This document shows, one piece after another, positions 35,723 to 45,261 of a stretch of 64,000 bases of DNA (its first letter is position 1; each line of letters begins with the position of its first letter). The notes under the pieces are model-generated. The model was given only the letters and a program-made list of their open reading frames with translations, had not been told where the DNA came from and ran no database searches. The DNA comes from JANQOH01 sp965201155 (GTDB taxonomy: Bacteria > Pseudomonadota > Alphaproteobacteria > UBA7887), in assembly GCA_965201155.1 (NCBI GenBank), contig OZ241752.1, forward strand, positions 1,054,001 through 1,118,000. The letters are read 5' to 3'. A program made the translations under genes and the position numbers.

Positions 35723-38053
35723 ATGAATTCGGATGCAGGTCTGAGCGGTGCCGGGCGGATGTTTCCCGGTTCGTCCATGCAGTGGGTCACGCCCGGTGAC
35801 CGTGGTCTTGTCGAGGTTCCGGTGCTGGCTCCGCATCTGGAGTTTCGCCCGGTTGATCACGAAACCGGCTTGCTGGTTTCCGAGACCTACTGCGCGGCGC
35901 TGTACGGGCAGCGCTATCTGGACCTGCTGCCCCTTCTCGACGGGACCCGCACACGCCGGGAGGTGGCCGCGGCCCTTTCCGACCGCCATTCTCTGGTCGA
36001 GGTGCAGACCGCCCTGGTGTCCCTGGCGACCAAGGGCCACGTGGTGTCAGGCGCGTTCTCGATGAACCGCGCCCGGGCAGCGTTCTGGTCGGCACACGGG
36101 GCATCGCCTTGCTGGGCAGAGCAGCGTCTGGAGGCGTCGCAGGTGTCGTTGAGCGGAGATGATGGGCGGCTGGCGGAACGGCTGGCCGCCTGCGGGGTAC
36201 AGGTGGGCGACGGCGACCCGACCCTGGCGGCGCGGGTGACCGATGATTATCTGGCGGCGGATCATGAGGAGGCCAACCGGCGTCACCGGTCTTCGGGGAT
36301 GCCGTGGCTTCTGGTCAAGCCGGACGGTGTGTGGCCGCTGTTCGGACCGGTGTTTCAACCCGGCGAGGGGGGGGCGTGCTGGGCGTGTCTGGCGCATCGG
36401 CTCGGCGGCAACCGCGAGGTGGAGAATTATCTGCGGGGCGTGGCTGGCGACGCGGCGGCGGTGCTGCCGCGCGCGTCGGCAGAGCCTTTTGCGGACGCAA
36501 TCCGCGGGCTGGCGGCAACCGAGATCGCCAAGTGGATTGTTCTGGGGCAATCGGCTTTGCTGCATGACCACGCACTGTCGCTGGAGATATTCCATCTGAC
36601 GGGCGAGCATCACCCGGTCATGCGCCGTCCACAATGTGCGGAATGCGGGGACGAGGCGCTCCATCGGCCGGACCGTGCGCCCACTCCTGTAGTGTTGCGG
36701 CCCAGCCCGAAGCCGGTTCACAACAGTGGCGGGCTGCGCTCGGTTCCGCCAGAGGAGACACTGCGCCGGTACCGCCATCTTGTGAGCCCGATCAGCGGCG
36801 TGGTGACGGAGCTACGGCGCATATCGGATGCGCAGGATGGATGGCTGCATGTCTATTGGGCTGGCAGCAACCTGGCGCTGAAGAACTACAGCATGTACTC
36901 CATGCGCAAAAGCATTCGGAGCAAGAGCTCGGGCAAGGGGAGCACAGTGGAACAGTCCGAGGCGAGTGCGCTGTGCGAGGCAATTGAGCGATACAGCGGC
37001 GTCTTTCACGGGGATGAGATCCGCCGGCGGGCGCGGTTCTCGGATTTTGCCGAGGATGAAGCGCTCCATCCGAACGATGTCATGCAGTTCAGCGACTGGC
37101 AATATGACAACGCGGAGATGCTCAACAGGCGCCGATCAAAGTTCCACAATGTGCCGTTGCGTTTCGATCCCGAGGCCGCGATAGACTGGACGCCGGTGTG
37201 GTCCCTGACGCATGGCCGGCACCGCTATCTGCCGACGGCAATGCTCTACTTCTCCAAGCCGTTGATCGAGGAAGGGTGGTATTGCCTTCCGGATTCGAAT
37301 GGCTGCGCCGCCGGCAACACGCTGGAAGAGGCGATCCTGCAGGGCTTCTTCGAACTGGTCGAGCGCGACGCCTTTGCCTGCTGGTGGTACAACCGGCTGC
37401 GCCTTCCCGCTGTCGACCTGGACAGCTTCGATGACCCGTATCTTGCCGGCGCGCAGGACTACTACCGGCGTGCCAACAGGGAGTTGTGGGTTCTGGACGT
37501 GACCAACGATCTCGGCATCCCGGCCTTCGTCGCTGTCTCGCGGCGTACCGACAAGGAGGCCGAAGACATTCTTTATTCGGCCGGGGCCCACACCGACCCG
37601 AAGATCGCTGCCTTTCGCGCCGTCTGCGAGTTGAATCAGTGTTTCATCATGGTCGAGAATGTGAAGGACGACGGTCCCGGATATCGTGCTAGCGATCCTG
37701 AAGCCCTGTGGTGGTGGCAGCATGTGAAGCTTGCGGATCAACCGTGGCTGGCGCCGGACGGCAGCACGAGGCCGCGTGGTAGATCCGACTACCATGTGCC
37801 GGAAACGGACGATGTGAAGGAAGATGTGGAACTGTGCCGGGCGCTGGTGGAAGGCAAGGGGATGGAGTTCCTGGTGCTCGACCAGACCCGACCGGATATC
37901 GGGATGCCCGTGGCGAAGACCATCGTTCCGGGGTTGCGGCACTTCTGGGCGCGGTTCGCTCCGGGGCGACTGTTCGATGTGCCGGTCGCAATGGGGTTGC
38001 TCGAGAAACCCTGCGCGGAGGCCGCCCTCAACCCCCTGCGTGTCTTCATATAG
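35723..38053 (+). CDS. Fused leader-binding E1-like/YcaO cyclodehydratase
   Basis: 776 residues with GAGGAG upstream. Residues ~1-330: ocin-ThiF-like/E1-related partner domain with a RiPP-recognition-type N terminus and zinc cysteine pairs CWAC and CAEC. Residues ~345-776: YcaO domain with the ATP-site motifs EASALCEAIERYSG and FFELVERDAFACWW and an NPLRVFI C terminus. Such fusions bind the leader, activate backbone amides with ATP and cyclise Cys/Ser/Thr to azolines. Being next to the NHLP precursor makes it the central modifying enzyme. Confidence 0.92.
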   Translation: MNSDAGLSGAGRMFPGSSMQWVTPGDRGLVEVPVLAPHLEFRPVDHETGLLVSETYCAALYGQRYLDLLPLLDGTRTRREVAAALSDRHSLVEVQTALVSLATKGHVVSGAFSMNRARAAFWSAHGASPCWAEQRLEASQVSLSGDDGRLAERLAACGVQVGDGDPTLAARVTDDYLAADHEEANRRHRSSGMPWLLVKPDGVWPLFGPVFQPGEGGACWACLAHRLGGNREVENYLRGVAGDAAAVLPRASAEPFADAIRGLAATEIAKWIVLGQSALLHDHALSLEIFHLTGEHHPVMRRPQCAECGDEALHRPDRAPTPVVLRPSPKPVHNSGGLRSVPPEETLRRYRHLVSPISGVVTELRRISDAQDGWLHVYWAGSNLALKNYSMYSMRKSIRSKSSGKGSTVEQSEASALCEAIERYSGVFHGDEIRRRARFSDFAEDEALHPNDVMQFSDWQYDNAEMLNRRRSKFHNVPLRFDPEAAIDWTPVWSLTHGRHRYLPTAMLYFSKPLIEEGWYCLPDSNGCAAGNTLEEAILQGFFELVERDAFACWWYNRLRLPAVDLDSFDDPYLAGAQDYYRRANRELWVLDVTNDLGIPAFVAVSRRTDKEAEDILYSAGAHTDPKIAAFRAVCELNQCFIMVENVKDDGPGYRASDPEALWWWQHVKLADQPWLAPDGSTRPRGRSDYHVPETDDVKEDVELCRALVEGKGMEFLVLDQTRPDIGMPVAKTIVPGLRHFWARFAPGRLFDVPVAMGLLEKPCAEAALNPLRVFI

Positions 38054-38098
38054 ACGAGCTGCAGAAAAACTCCCTCCCCAATCGCCAGTGGAGCCCCG

Positions 38099-38779
38099 AT
38101 GAGGGACCGGAACCATACGCGCTTCTGGAGCATCCGCGAGAGAAGAACGGACCGATGGATGCTCGCCCGGCACTGGAAGGAACGGGGGGCGACGAAGGAG
38201 GAACCCGGGATACCGGACGATCGTTCTCCGCGGCTGTTCAGCTCCCTGCACGTGGCCGTGCGTGCACTCAACTGGTGGAGATATGGCGGCCCGAGCAAGC
38301 CGGCCGGGCCGTTGCAGGAGAGCACTGAAGACCTGACCGTGCTGCCGATGGAAATCCGGGACCGGCGGGCGCGCACCGCCATGGACATCGTCCGCATCGA
38401 GCTTCGCAAGACCGACCGGAACATGCCTGTCCCGGAGGCGGCCATCGGGCGGTGGTGGATCATCGCCGACGAGGGAGGGCAATGGCTTACCCCCGGTGAG
38501 GAGCGCACGATGCGGCTCCCATACGGGGCGCCTCCCATCTGCTATCGAACGGAGACCATCGCCTTGCGTGTTGCAGGCAAGATCAGCCGCCGCCTGCACG
38601 GACCCGGACCGTCGCCCATACGGGTGGAGCCGGTGCTTTTCTTCGCAAGCCCGGCCTCGGACGGACCATTGCACCCGCTCTTCACATCCGTGGCCTCATG
38701 GATATTGACTAACACACTCCTTCGCCTGGACGACTCTTCCCCGACCGACGAGGCCGCCCGCGAACGACGGAGGAAATGA
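38099..38779 (+). CDS. Unknown protein of the RiPP cluster
   Basis: 226 residues, ATG 38099 with GTGGAG upstream, 45 bp after the YcaO stop. Rich in Arg/Trp (ALNWWRYGGPSKPAG; AIGRWWIIADEGGQWLTPGE). No motif known to me; it might be a chaperone-like or modifying protein specific to this cluster. It ends in a basic tail (AARERRRK). Codon use resembles the neighbours and I take it to be real. Confidence 0.6.
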   Translation: MRDRNHTRFWSIRERRTDRWMLARHWKERGATKEEPGIPDDRSPRLFSSLHVAVRALNWWRYGGPSKPAGPLQESTEDLTVLPMEIRDRRARTAMDIVRIELRKTDRNMPVPEAAIGRWWIIADEGGQWLTPGEERTMRLPYGAPPICYRTETIALRVAGKISRRLHGPGPSPIRVEPVLFFASPASDGPLHPLFTSVASWILTNTLLRLDDSSPTDEAARERRRK

Positions 38780-38929
38780 CGATTCGCGCGGCGGGTGGGT
38801 GTTCGGGAAGACCGGCATTTGTCATAATAATCCTGTTCTCCCGCAGGTTTGCCGCCGGACCGGCGACGCCGAAACTCGCCCCGGCGAACACCAAGGTGGA
38901 CCCGACCCCCTCTTCTCGGCGACCAGACC

Positions 38930-39628
38930 ATGATCACACGTATTCCCATGCTGGATGCAAACGAATGCGCCCGGATACTGGAGCTGGTGCAGTCGCACCG
39001 GCCAGACTGGATCAGCCGATATCCGGGGCTGCCTTTCTATACGCTCGGCGCGGCGAGTTATCTGGATGGCGCTGCCGGACCCGGCGCATATGCCAGGAAG
39101 GCGGCAGCGTTCAATTCCGTGCTGGAAACCGATTTCGGCTGGCTTTACGAACGGCTTCTGCAGGTGCTCGGCGATTGTCTGCAAGCGAGAACCACATTCG
39201 AGCCGCAGGCGGCCCGACCGGGATTTCATGTGTTTCTGGCTCACGAAGCATTCAAACTCCCGCTCGCCAAGGTCCATTTCGATCTGCAGTTCATGAGTAT
39301 CGACTGGTCGGACGACCAGGAGATGGATTTCTCCTCCCCTGTCTCCTACACGCTCGCCATCCGTATGCCGCATGCGGGGGCAGGGCTGCGCATCTGGAAT
39401 CTGACCAAGCCCGAGTGGGATGCGGCGGGACGCCCGAACCTGGACCGATACGCCCGCGATTTCGCCCCGGAATACGTCCCGTACCGGGAGGGCGAGCTGA
39501 TATGCCATTCGGGGATGGTGCTGCATCAGATCGCGCCGGCTGTCGAACCCGCGCAATCCGACGACATGCGGGTGACCTTGCAGGGGCACGCATTGCCTGG
39601 GCGCGACGGATACCGGCTGTACTGGTGA
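38930..39628 (+). CDS. 2-oxoglutarate/Fe(II) oxygenase-like protein
   Basis: 232 residues from ATG 38930. It shows the double-stranded beta-helix pattern: FHVFLAHEAF, the facial H-x-D in KVHFDLQFM (~116-118), GELICHSGMVLHQIA with the distal histidine (~199), and R in DDMRVTLQGHAL. These residues would bind iron and 2-oxoglutarate. It follows the RiPP genes on the same strand after a 150-bp gap, so hydroxylation of the peptide or of a building block is a reasonable inference. Convergent with the next gene, 17 bp apart. Confidence 0.7.
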   Translation: MITRIPMLDANECARILELVQSHRPDWISRYPGLPFYTLGAASYLDGAAGPGAYARKAAAFNSVLETDFGWLYERLLQVLGDCLQARTTFEPQAARPGFHVFLAHEAFKLPLAKVHFDLQFMSIDWSDDQEMDFSSPVSYTLAIRMPHAGAGLRIWNLTKPEWDAAGRPNLDRYARDFAPEYVPYREGELICHSGMVLHQIAPAVEPAQSDDMRVTLQGHALPGRDGYRLYW

Positions 39629-39645
39629 TTGGCGCGGCGGTGCCG

Positions 39646-40716
39646 TCACGCCTGGGAGGACTCCGGCTCCAGGGCGCCGGACAGGGGGATGCCGGTCAGT
39701 TGACCGAGAGTGGTGAGGAGGCTGCCGGCAATTCGCGGGTCGCTCCAGAACCCCCTGCCCGTTACCGCCATTGAGAGACGCACAACCGACCAGTACACGC
39801 GATAGTAATCCAACCGGTCGGAATCCACCGGTAACTCGCCGGCGTAGCAGCCGAGATACGCCTCCATCATCCGGTACGGATTCGGCCAGCTCGGCAGGCA
39901 ACTGGCTGCCACAACGACGAACAGGCTGGTCCCGGCGACATCGAACATCGGATCTGCGACAGCCGCATCGGTCCAGTCGACTACGCCGGTCACCCGGCCG
40001 TTCCGGACGAGAATGTTGAGCGGGTGCAGGTCGCCGTGGCAGAGCGAGAGCCGCCGGGGCTCGCCGGGGAAATGCGTCGTCAGCCAGTCGATCACCGGTG
40101 GAAACAGCCGAGGATACCGGTTCGCTGACATCTTCAGATCGGCCAGGCCATCGATGATCCGGAACCGGCATCCCGGGCTCGCGGGCCCCGGCAGGCGATG
40201 CGATTCCATGAGCGGCGAGGGATCGATGCGATGCAGGGCGGCCTGGATCCCGGCAATCATGGAGGGCATGGCTTCGGGGGAGACAGACTGCAACTGCAAG
40301 CGTCCGGGCATGAAGTCCATAATCATGAACGCCCCGCCCAGAATGGAGGTGTCGGTGCAGAGGAGGCGAATGGGGGGAGCTGGAAAGCCGGCGCGGACCA
40401 CGGCGTCGTGACACAGGCGTTCCCGGACCGCCCAGGCTGTGCCGTAGACCGCGAGGCTCAGCCGAAGCACCAGCATCTGACTCAACTCCGGAGGGGCGCC
40501 GCCGAGGCGGAAATAGTGAATGCACTTGTCGGTCCCGCCCTCCATCACGACCGGAGGAACGGCATAGTCGAGCCGGTCGTTTCCCAGACGATGCCGAAGA
40601 TACACGAGCAAGCGTGCCGGGAGATCTTCCGGCGGGGAGACTCGATGCTTCGTTCCCATCCCGAAAGCCGGGAGCCCGCCGCCTTGAGCGCGTTCTTCTG
40701 TGTTCCCGTCTTCCAT
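39646..40716 (-). CDS. APH-family phosphotransferase
   Basis: 356 residues from ATG 40716 (a GTG at 40746 would add ten; neither has a clear ribosome site). Kinase-fold motifs: FMIMDFMPG (hinge), catalytic loop LCHGDLHPLNILV, metal-binding GVVDWTDAAVADP. The family phosphorylates aminoglycosides, homoserine, choline and other small molecules. Here it lies tail to tail with the oxygenase of the RiPP cluster, so self-protection or peptide phosphorylation are possible, as is an unrelated role. Confidence 0.75.
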   Translation of the reverse strand: MEDGNTEERAQGGGLPAFGMGTKHRVSPPEDLPARLLVYLRHRLGNDRLDYAVPPVVMEGGTDKCIHYFRLGGAPPELSQMLVLRLSLAVYGTAWAVRERLCHDAVVRAGFPAPPIRLLCTDTSILGGAFMIMDFMPGRLQLQSVSPEAMPSMIAGIQAALHRIDPSPLMESHRLPGPASPGCRFRIIDGLADLKMSANRYPRLFPPVIDWLTTHFPGEPRRLSLCHGDLHPLNILVRNGRVTGVVDWTDAAVADPMFDVAGTSLFVVVAASCLPSWPNPYRMMEAYLGCYAGELPVDSDRLDYYRVYWSVVRLSMAVTGRGFWSDPRIAGSLLTTLGQLTGIPLSGALEPESSQA

Positions 40717-40798
40717 ATCGCGCGTGAATGTTCTCGCCCGAGACACACGGGAAGCCTACACCATGAAGGGTTGCGGCGCGAGCGTCGAAGCATGTCCG

Positions 40799-40900
40799 GC
40801 CAAGGCAATCGCCTTTGGTTTTATGCGTGTCTTGTTGTGGCGCAGATCATGCCGAGCAGGAAATTATCGTTCCAGGCAGCGTGTTTGAGCTTTCGGAGTT
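40799..40900. mobile_element. ISAs1-like end remnant
   Basis: About 100 bp aligning to the left end of the ISAs1 copy at 28683 (GGCAATCGCCTTTGG; then GAGGAAATTATCGTTCCAGG-like and GTGTTTGAGCTTTC). It is interrupted by the MITE at 40901. The rest of the IS is gone. Confidence 0.6.
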
Positions 40901-41004
40901 ATACCAGATGCCATTGTTGCTGACCGTTTCATGTTTGGTTGCTCACCTCAATCGCAGCCCCAAAGTGCGCCATCGTTTGAGTCAGCTTCAATGGCCTCCG
41001 GTAT
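40901..41004. repeat. 104-bp MITE with IS630-type ends
   Basis: Ends ATACCAGATGCCATTGTTGC and, inverted, ATACCGGAGGCCATTGAAGC form an imperfect 24-bp inverted repeat with TA tips. Its right half resembles the right end of the IS630 derivative at 24707-25339, so that family could have mobilised it. Same length as the other two MITEs but different interior. Confidence 0.7.
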
Positions 41005-41168
41005 GACGCGCTTCAGGCCGCGCGGTCCCCTGGACTGAACCACATAGACCTTGCGCCCGGTGGCGTGAACACGCACGCCGAAGCTTGCGAGGTCGCGGTC
41101 CCAGAAGGTGCTGTCACCAGCATTCACGCTGAGGGCATCGACGGCACGCTTGGTAATTCTGAGGGTGC
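41005..41168 (-). pseudogene. Tyrosine integrase N-terminal fragment
   Basis: LRITKRAVDALSVNAGDSTF followed by WDRDLASFGVRVHATGRKVY is an Arm-DNA-binding domain. It is cut by the MITE on its downstream side. A third integrase relic in the window. Confidence 0.65.
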
Positions 41169-41233
41169 TTCACCTTGGCATATGTCTCCGTTCCCGTCAT
41201 CAAATCGCAAACATACCGCTTACAATCGGGGTG

Positions 41234-41332
41234 TATTTCAGCGTATTCGTGGCGCTTTTCCGCGATCAGTGCGGTCTTGCGGCCGTAGCGGGCCGCTGCA
41301 ACGGGCAGCACCTGCCCCAGCGAAGTCACCAT
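41234..41332 (-). pseudogene. Acyl-CoA ligase (AMP-binding) N-terminal fragment
   Basis: 33 codons, VTSLGQVLPVAAARYGRKTA then LIAEKRHEYAEI, the opening of an AMP-dependent acyl-CoA synthetase (usually ...RYGxKTALI...YAEL). The frame is then lost. It shows that the surrounding DNA is a deletion junction. Confidence 0.5.
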
Positions 41333-41760
41333 TGACCGGCTCTCCCTGTCAGCGCGCCAATACCGTTCGCCGCGCCGGGCGGACGGTGCAGGTATCGGGT
41401 GCGAAGCAGAGTGTCATGATCTTCCCTTCTCTTGTGGCGCTGCTCTGGCGGCCGGCCAGGTGGTGCAAATGCGCTCAATCAAATCGGCAGCCTCGGGCAG
41501 GCCGAGAATACTGTCCGCCCCCTGACCGGACGACCGGACATTCTTCTCGCTTTCTCCCGGGCCGGGAGCCGCGCAACCGCGCGCAAATCAGGACCTCGCA
41601 GTGCCGCCGTCACGGAAACACTGCGGCATCCGGAACGAAATGGCCAGTCCTGCCGTGATGTCCGTCCGCTGCTCCGGTGTGGTAGTCTTGCGGCCGTCAC
41701 GGTGTGCGCTGGCAGCGCACACCGCACAGCGAAAACAACCAAAGAAGGAAACGGACGAAA
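41333..41760. other. Upstream region of the FN3 protein gene
   Basis: No gene supported. It contains the palindrome at 41700-41724 and the ribosome site AAGGAAA ahead of ATG 41761. Confidence 0.4.
41700..41724 (+). promoter_or_regulatory. Perfect palindrome upstream of FN3 gene
   Basis: CGGTGTGCGCT-GGC-AGCGCACACCG, 11-bp perfect arms, 36 bp before the start codon. It could be an operator or a 5'-UTR hairpin. Confidence 0.5.
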
Positions 41761-44700
41761 ATGTTACGGGCTCAATATACAACGAGACATATCAAGGGCG
41801 GATTCTGGCCGCGCCGATGGGGTGTCGCCCCTCTCGCGCTGCTGCCGGTGCTGCTCGCCGCCGCGCCCGGTTCGGCGCAAATTGCGGAACCGACGAACCT
41901 CGAGGCGTGGGCCGCCGTGAGCGACCCGGCGGAGAAAATGGACGTGGAGTGGGATGCTCCCGAAAATGACGCCTTGACCCGCCATCAGTACCGCTGGAGA
42001 TTCCACGACCGCACCGATTTGCATGACGGCGACTTCCCTGAGACGCCGGAGGTGTCGAACGGCCGGTGGAGTGCAACGACCGGCAAGTTCGGACCCGGGA
42101 ATGTTTACGAGATAAGTGTTCGGCAGTGCGAGAGTCAGCTATGCGGCCCTTACTCCGAAGAATTTGCGCGGGGGTGGACCAATCCGCTGCCCTTGTCGAA
42201 TATCCGGGCGGTGTCCGGCTACGATACGGCGAGTCTCTTCTGGACGCAGGATACCTCCGGGAACCACTGGCAGGCATACTGGGAATTCGCCATCACGGAG
42301 GACATTGATCTTGCGGAGCCGCCGTCCAGCCTGATCGATACGGTCTCGATCGGCGAAAACCGCAACAAGAGGGAATATCGGTTCGAGGGTCTGGAACTCG
42401 AACAATACAAGGTGTTCATGCGCATCGCCGTGCAGGCATATGCGAACTTCGGAGGCCAGCGCTACTGGGAGTCGGAGTGGCACGCCTTGGTGGTCGACGT
42501 GGGACACCCTTCGCTCCCCACGGAAGTTACTGCGACAGGGGGTGATGCCCAGGTGACACTGGCATGGGTGGCTGAGGAACACAGCGCTATCCATGCCTGG
42601 GAATACCGCCAGAAGGAAGGCGCGGGAGCCTACGGCAACTGGACAAGAATGACCGGAAGCGGCCGCACCACCCGCGAATATGTGGTCAAGGGCCTGACCA
42701 ACGATACGCTCTATACGTTCCAGATCCGCCCTATAGCGGAAGGCTGGCAGCTTGTGCCATCCAAGGAAGTGTCAGCAACTCCGCGGGTACCTGATCCTCT
42801 GCCCGCGCCGACAGGGTTTACGGCAGCGGCAGGTGACACGCAGGCAACACTGGCGTGGACCGGGCCCGAACACAGCGCCATCACTGCCTGGGAGTACCGC
42901 CAGAAGGCCGGCGCGGAAGACTACGGCTCCTGGATGTCGATGACCGGCAGCACCGGCGCCACCCGTGAATATGTGGTGGAGGGCTTGACCAACGACACGC
43001 TCTATACGTTCCAGATCCGCCCCGTGGCGGAGGGCTGGCTACCTGTACCGTCGGAGGATGCGTCTGCAACGCCGCACGAACCGGAAAGCGAGCCTCTCCC
43101 CGCGCCCACAGGATTCACGGCAACAGCCGGTGACACGCAGGTAATCCTGGCTTGGACAGGCCCGGATCACAGCGCCGTCATCGCTTGGCAGTACCGCCAG
43201 AAGGCCGGTTCGGAAGACTACGGCTCATGGATGTCCATGACCGGCAGCACTGGGGCAACCCGCGAATATCTGGTCGAGGACTTGGCCAACGACACGCTCT
43301 ACACGTTCCAGATCCGCCCCGAGGCGCTGGATCTTGTGTTTCCTCATTCGAGCGAAGCATCGGCAACGCCGCATGGTCCGGAACCTGTCGAACCTGGTAT
43401 ACCAACCGCGCTTTCCCTGACGCCCGGTGACGAGGAGATCGGTGTGGCATGGAACGCGCCCGAAGACGGCGGCGCGCCCATCGACGACTATGACGTCCGG
43501 TTTGCCCTGGCCGGCACCGGCGACTGGAACGAGAGCGTGCACACCGGAACCGACACCAGCCACATGATCACCGGGCTGGGCGCCGCCACCCGGTATGACG
43601 TGCAGGTGCGCGCAGGGAACAGCGTCGGAAAGGGCGACTGGTCCGCCGCCGCGACTGCCGCCACCCTCGAACCCAGGGAGGTGGTCGATGCACAGACGCT
43701 GCGCTTCGGGCTGGCGACATTTGCCCGGCTTGCCGGCTCGGCGGCAGTCGATGCGGTGGAGAGCCGCTTCGCGCGCAGCAGTGCCGCGCCGGGGCACGCC
43801 CGGAGCGTGCCCGGACAGCCCGGCAGTGACCCTGTATCGGCTTTGAACGGAACGGCGCCGCAGCACCCGGAATCCGGTCTCCCGGCATACGCCGCGACCG
43901 GCCTCCACAACGGCCAATGGCAGTCCGCTTATACCGGCGAATGGGACCGCTGGGAGCGAGGGCTTTCCGCACATGAAGGCCCCATGCCGGGCGGTGCAGA
44001 TTCGTTGTTGGCGTTTCTCGCCGGCAACGGGTTCGAATGGACCCTGGGCGCTTCCGGCGACTCCGCCGGATTCGCCGATGGGGGGTCATGGGGCAGCGCA
44101 TGGACCGGATGGGGCCGCCTGAACATGTCCACCGTCTCCAACGACGCGGCCGACGGCGTCCGCACCGACGGGGATGTGTTCTCCACCCATGTGGGACTGG
44201 AAACATGGGGCGACCAATGGTTGACCGGGCTCGCCGTGGCCTATTCGACCGGCGATCTCGACCTCTCCGGCAGCGGGGACGCGCGCTCGAATGCCCTGTC
44301 GGCGTCGGTGACCGGCTTGATGCCCTATGTGCATCTGAAGCTGCACGAGCAGTTGAGCCTGTGGAGCCTCGTCGGCATCGGCCGCGGCGATATGACGCTC
44401 ACGCCGCAAGGCGGTCCTGATCACGACGCTGATCTCGACTCCAGCATGATGGCCGCCGGCGCGCGCTGGTCCGCTGCACAGAGGGAGACGGTCAATCTCG
44501 CGCTCAAGACCGACGCCATGTGGACACGGATCGAGTCCGGCGACGGTCCGGGCCTGCCGTCAGTGTCTGCCGCGGCTAGCCGCTGGCGCCTCGCCCTGGA
44601 ATCGGGCCTGTCATGGCAGTTGCCCGACAGCCCCGGAACCTTCGAAGCGCTCGCGGAAGTCGGTGTCCGGGTAGACAGCGGCGATGCCGAAACAGGCGCC

Positions 44701-45261
44701 GGAATCGAAGCCGGAGGGGCGCTCGCCTACCACAATCCGGAGGGCGTAAGCGCCGAAGCGCGGGTGCGCACATTGCTTTCGCATGAGGCGGAAGGCCTGG
44801 AGGAATGGGGCGCGGGCTTCTCGCTCCGTGTCGATCCGGGTTTGAGGGGACAAGGCTTGTCGCTGTCACTCTCGCCGACCTGGGGGCAGGCGCATGGCGG
44901 CGCGGACTCGCTGTGGGCCGCCAACCGAAGCCCCGGCCAGGGCGCAGCGATGCCCGACGGTGATGCCGGGCAATGGACCCATTTCACCGTCGGCTACGGT
45001 ATGCGGGGCTTGCTGCGACCAGGTACGGCGCTGTCCGATGCCGGTTTGTGGCGGCAGGCATTGTTGTGGACGCCCTTTGCGGAGATGTCGCAGAGCGGGT
45101 CCGGCGCCAGCCGTCAACGCCTCGGCCTGCGTCTTGATCTGACACCGGGAACGGTTGCCGGCGGCTTCTCCGGCAGCGCTCTGCAGGTCTGGGCCGGCAA
45201 TGCCGAGGACGCCGGGCGCAACGACCGGCATCTCTTCCTCGCATTCAACCATCGGTTCTAG
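41761..45261 (+). CDS. Fibronectin-III repeat protein with beta-barrel-like C terminus
   Basis: 1166 residues from ATG 41761 (AAGGAAA upstream). Extended signal peptide with hydrophobic LALLPVLLAAAPGSAQ. Then two divergent Ig-like/FN3 regions, three closely similar FN3 modules (about 42508-43380, each with EYRQKxGxxxYGxWxxMTGS and LxNDTLYTFQIRP) and one more typical FN3 (43400-43670). The last ~520 residues have alternating patterns, repeated Trp/Gly turns, and end LFLAFNHRF with terminal Phe, as in outer-membrane beta barrels/autotransporters. It is probably a surface protein with exported adhesive modules. Confidence 0.8.
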   Translation: MLRAQYTTRHIKGGFWPRRWGVAPLALLPVLLAAAPGSAQIAEPTNLEAWAAVSDPAEKMDVEWDAPENDALTRHQYRWRFHDRTDLHDGDFPETPEVSNGRWSATTGKFGPGNVYEISVRQCESQLCGPYSEEFARGWTNPLPLSNIRAVSGYDTASLFWTQDTSGNHWQAYWEFAITEDIDLAEPPSSLIDTVSIGENRNKREYRFEGLELEQYKVFMRIAVQAYANFGGQRYWESEWHALVVDVGHPSLPTEVTATGGDAQVTLAWVAEEHSAIHAWEYRQKEGAGAYGNWTRMTGSGRTTREYVVKGLTNDTLYTFQIRPIAEGWQLVPSKEVSATPRVPDPLPAPTGFTAAAGDTQATLAWTGPEHSAITAWEYRQKAGAEDYGSWMSMTGSTGATREYVVEGLTNDTLYTFQIRPVAEGWLPVPSEDASATPHEPESEPLPAPTGFTATAGDTQVILAWTGPDHSAVIAWQYRQKAGSEDYGSWMSMTGSTGATREYLVEDLANDTLYTFQIRPEALDLVFPHSSEASATPHGPEPVEPGIPTALSLTPGDEEIGVAWNAPEDGGAPIDDYDVRFALAGTGDWNESVHTGTDTSHMITGLGAATRYDVQVRAGNSVGKGDWSAAATAATLEPREVVDAQTLRFGLATFARLAGSAAVDAVESRFARSSAAPGHARSVPGQPGSDPVSALNGTAPQHPESGLPAYAATGLHNGQWQSAYTGEWDRWERGLSAHEGPMPGGADSLLAFLAGNGFEWTLGASGDSAGFADGGSWGSAWTGWGRLNMSTVSNDAADGVRTDGDVFSTHVGLETWGDQWLTGLAVAYSTGDLDLSGSGDARSNALSASVTGLMPYVHLKLHEQLSLWSLVGIGRGDMTLTPQGGPDHDADLDSSMMAAGARWSAAQRETVNLALKTDAMWTRIESGDGPGLPSVSAAASRWRLALESGLSWQLPDSPGTFEALAEVGVRVDSGDAETGAGIEAGGALAYHNPEGVSAEARVRTLLSHEAEGLEEWGAGFSLRVDPGLRGQGLSLSLSPTWGQAHGGADSLWAANRSPGQGAAMPDGDAGQWTHFTVGYGMRGLLRPGTALSDAGLWRQALLWTPFAEMSQSGSGASRQRLGLRLDLTPGTVAGGFSGSALQVWAGNAEDAGRNDRHLFLAFNHRF

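Noticed and set aside
43225..43974. Minus-strand frames within the FN3 gene
   Set aside because: They reflect the repeated FN3 modules on the other strand.
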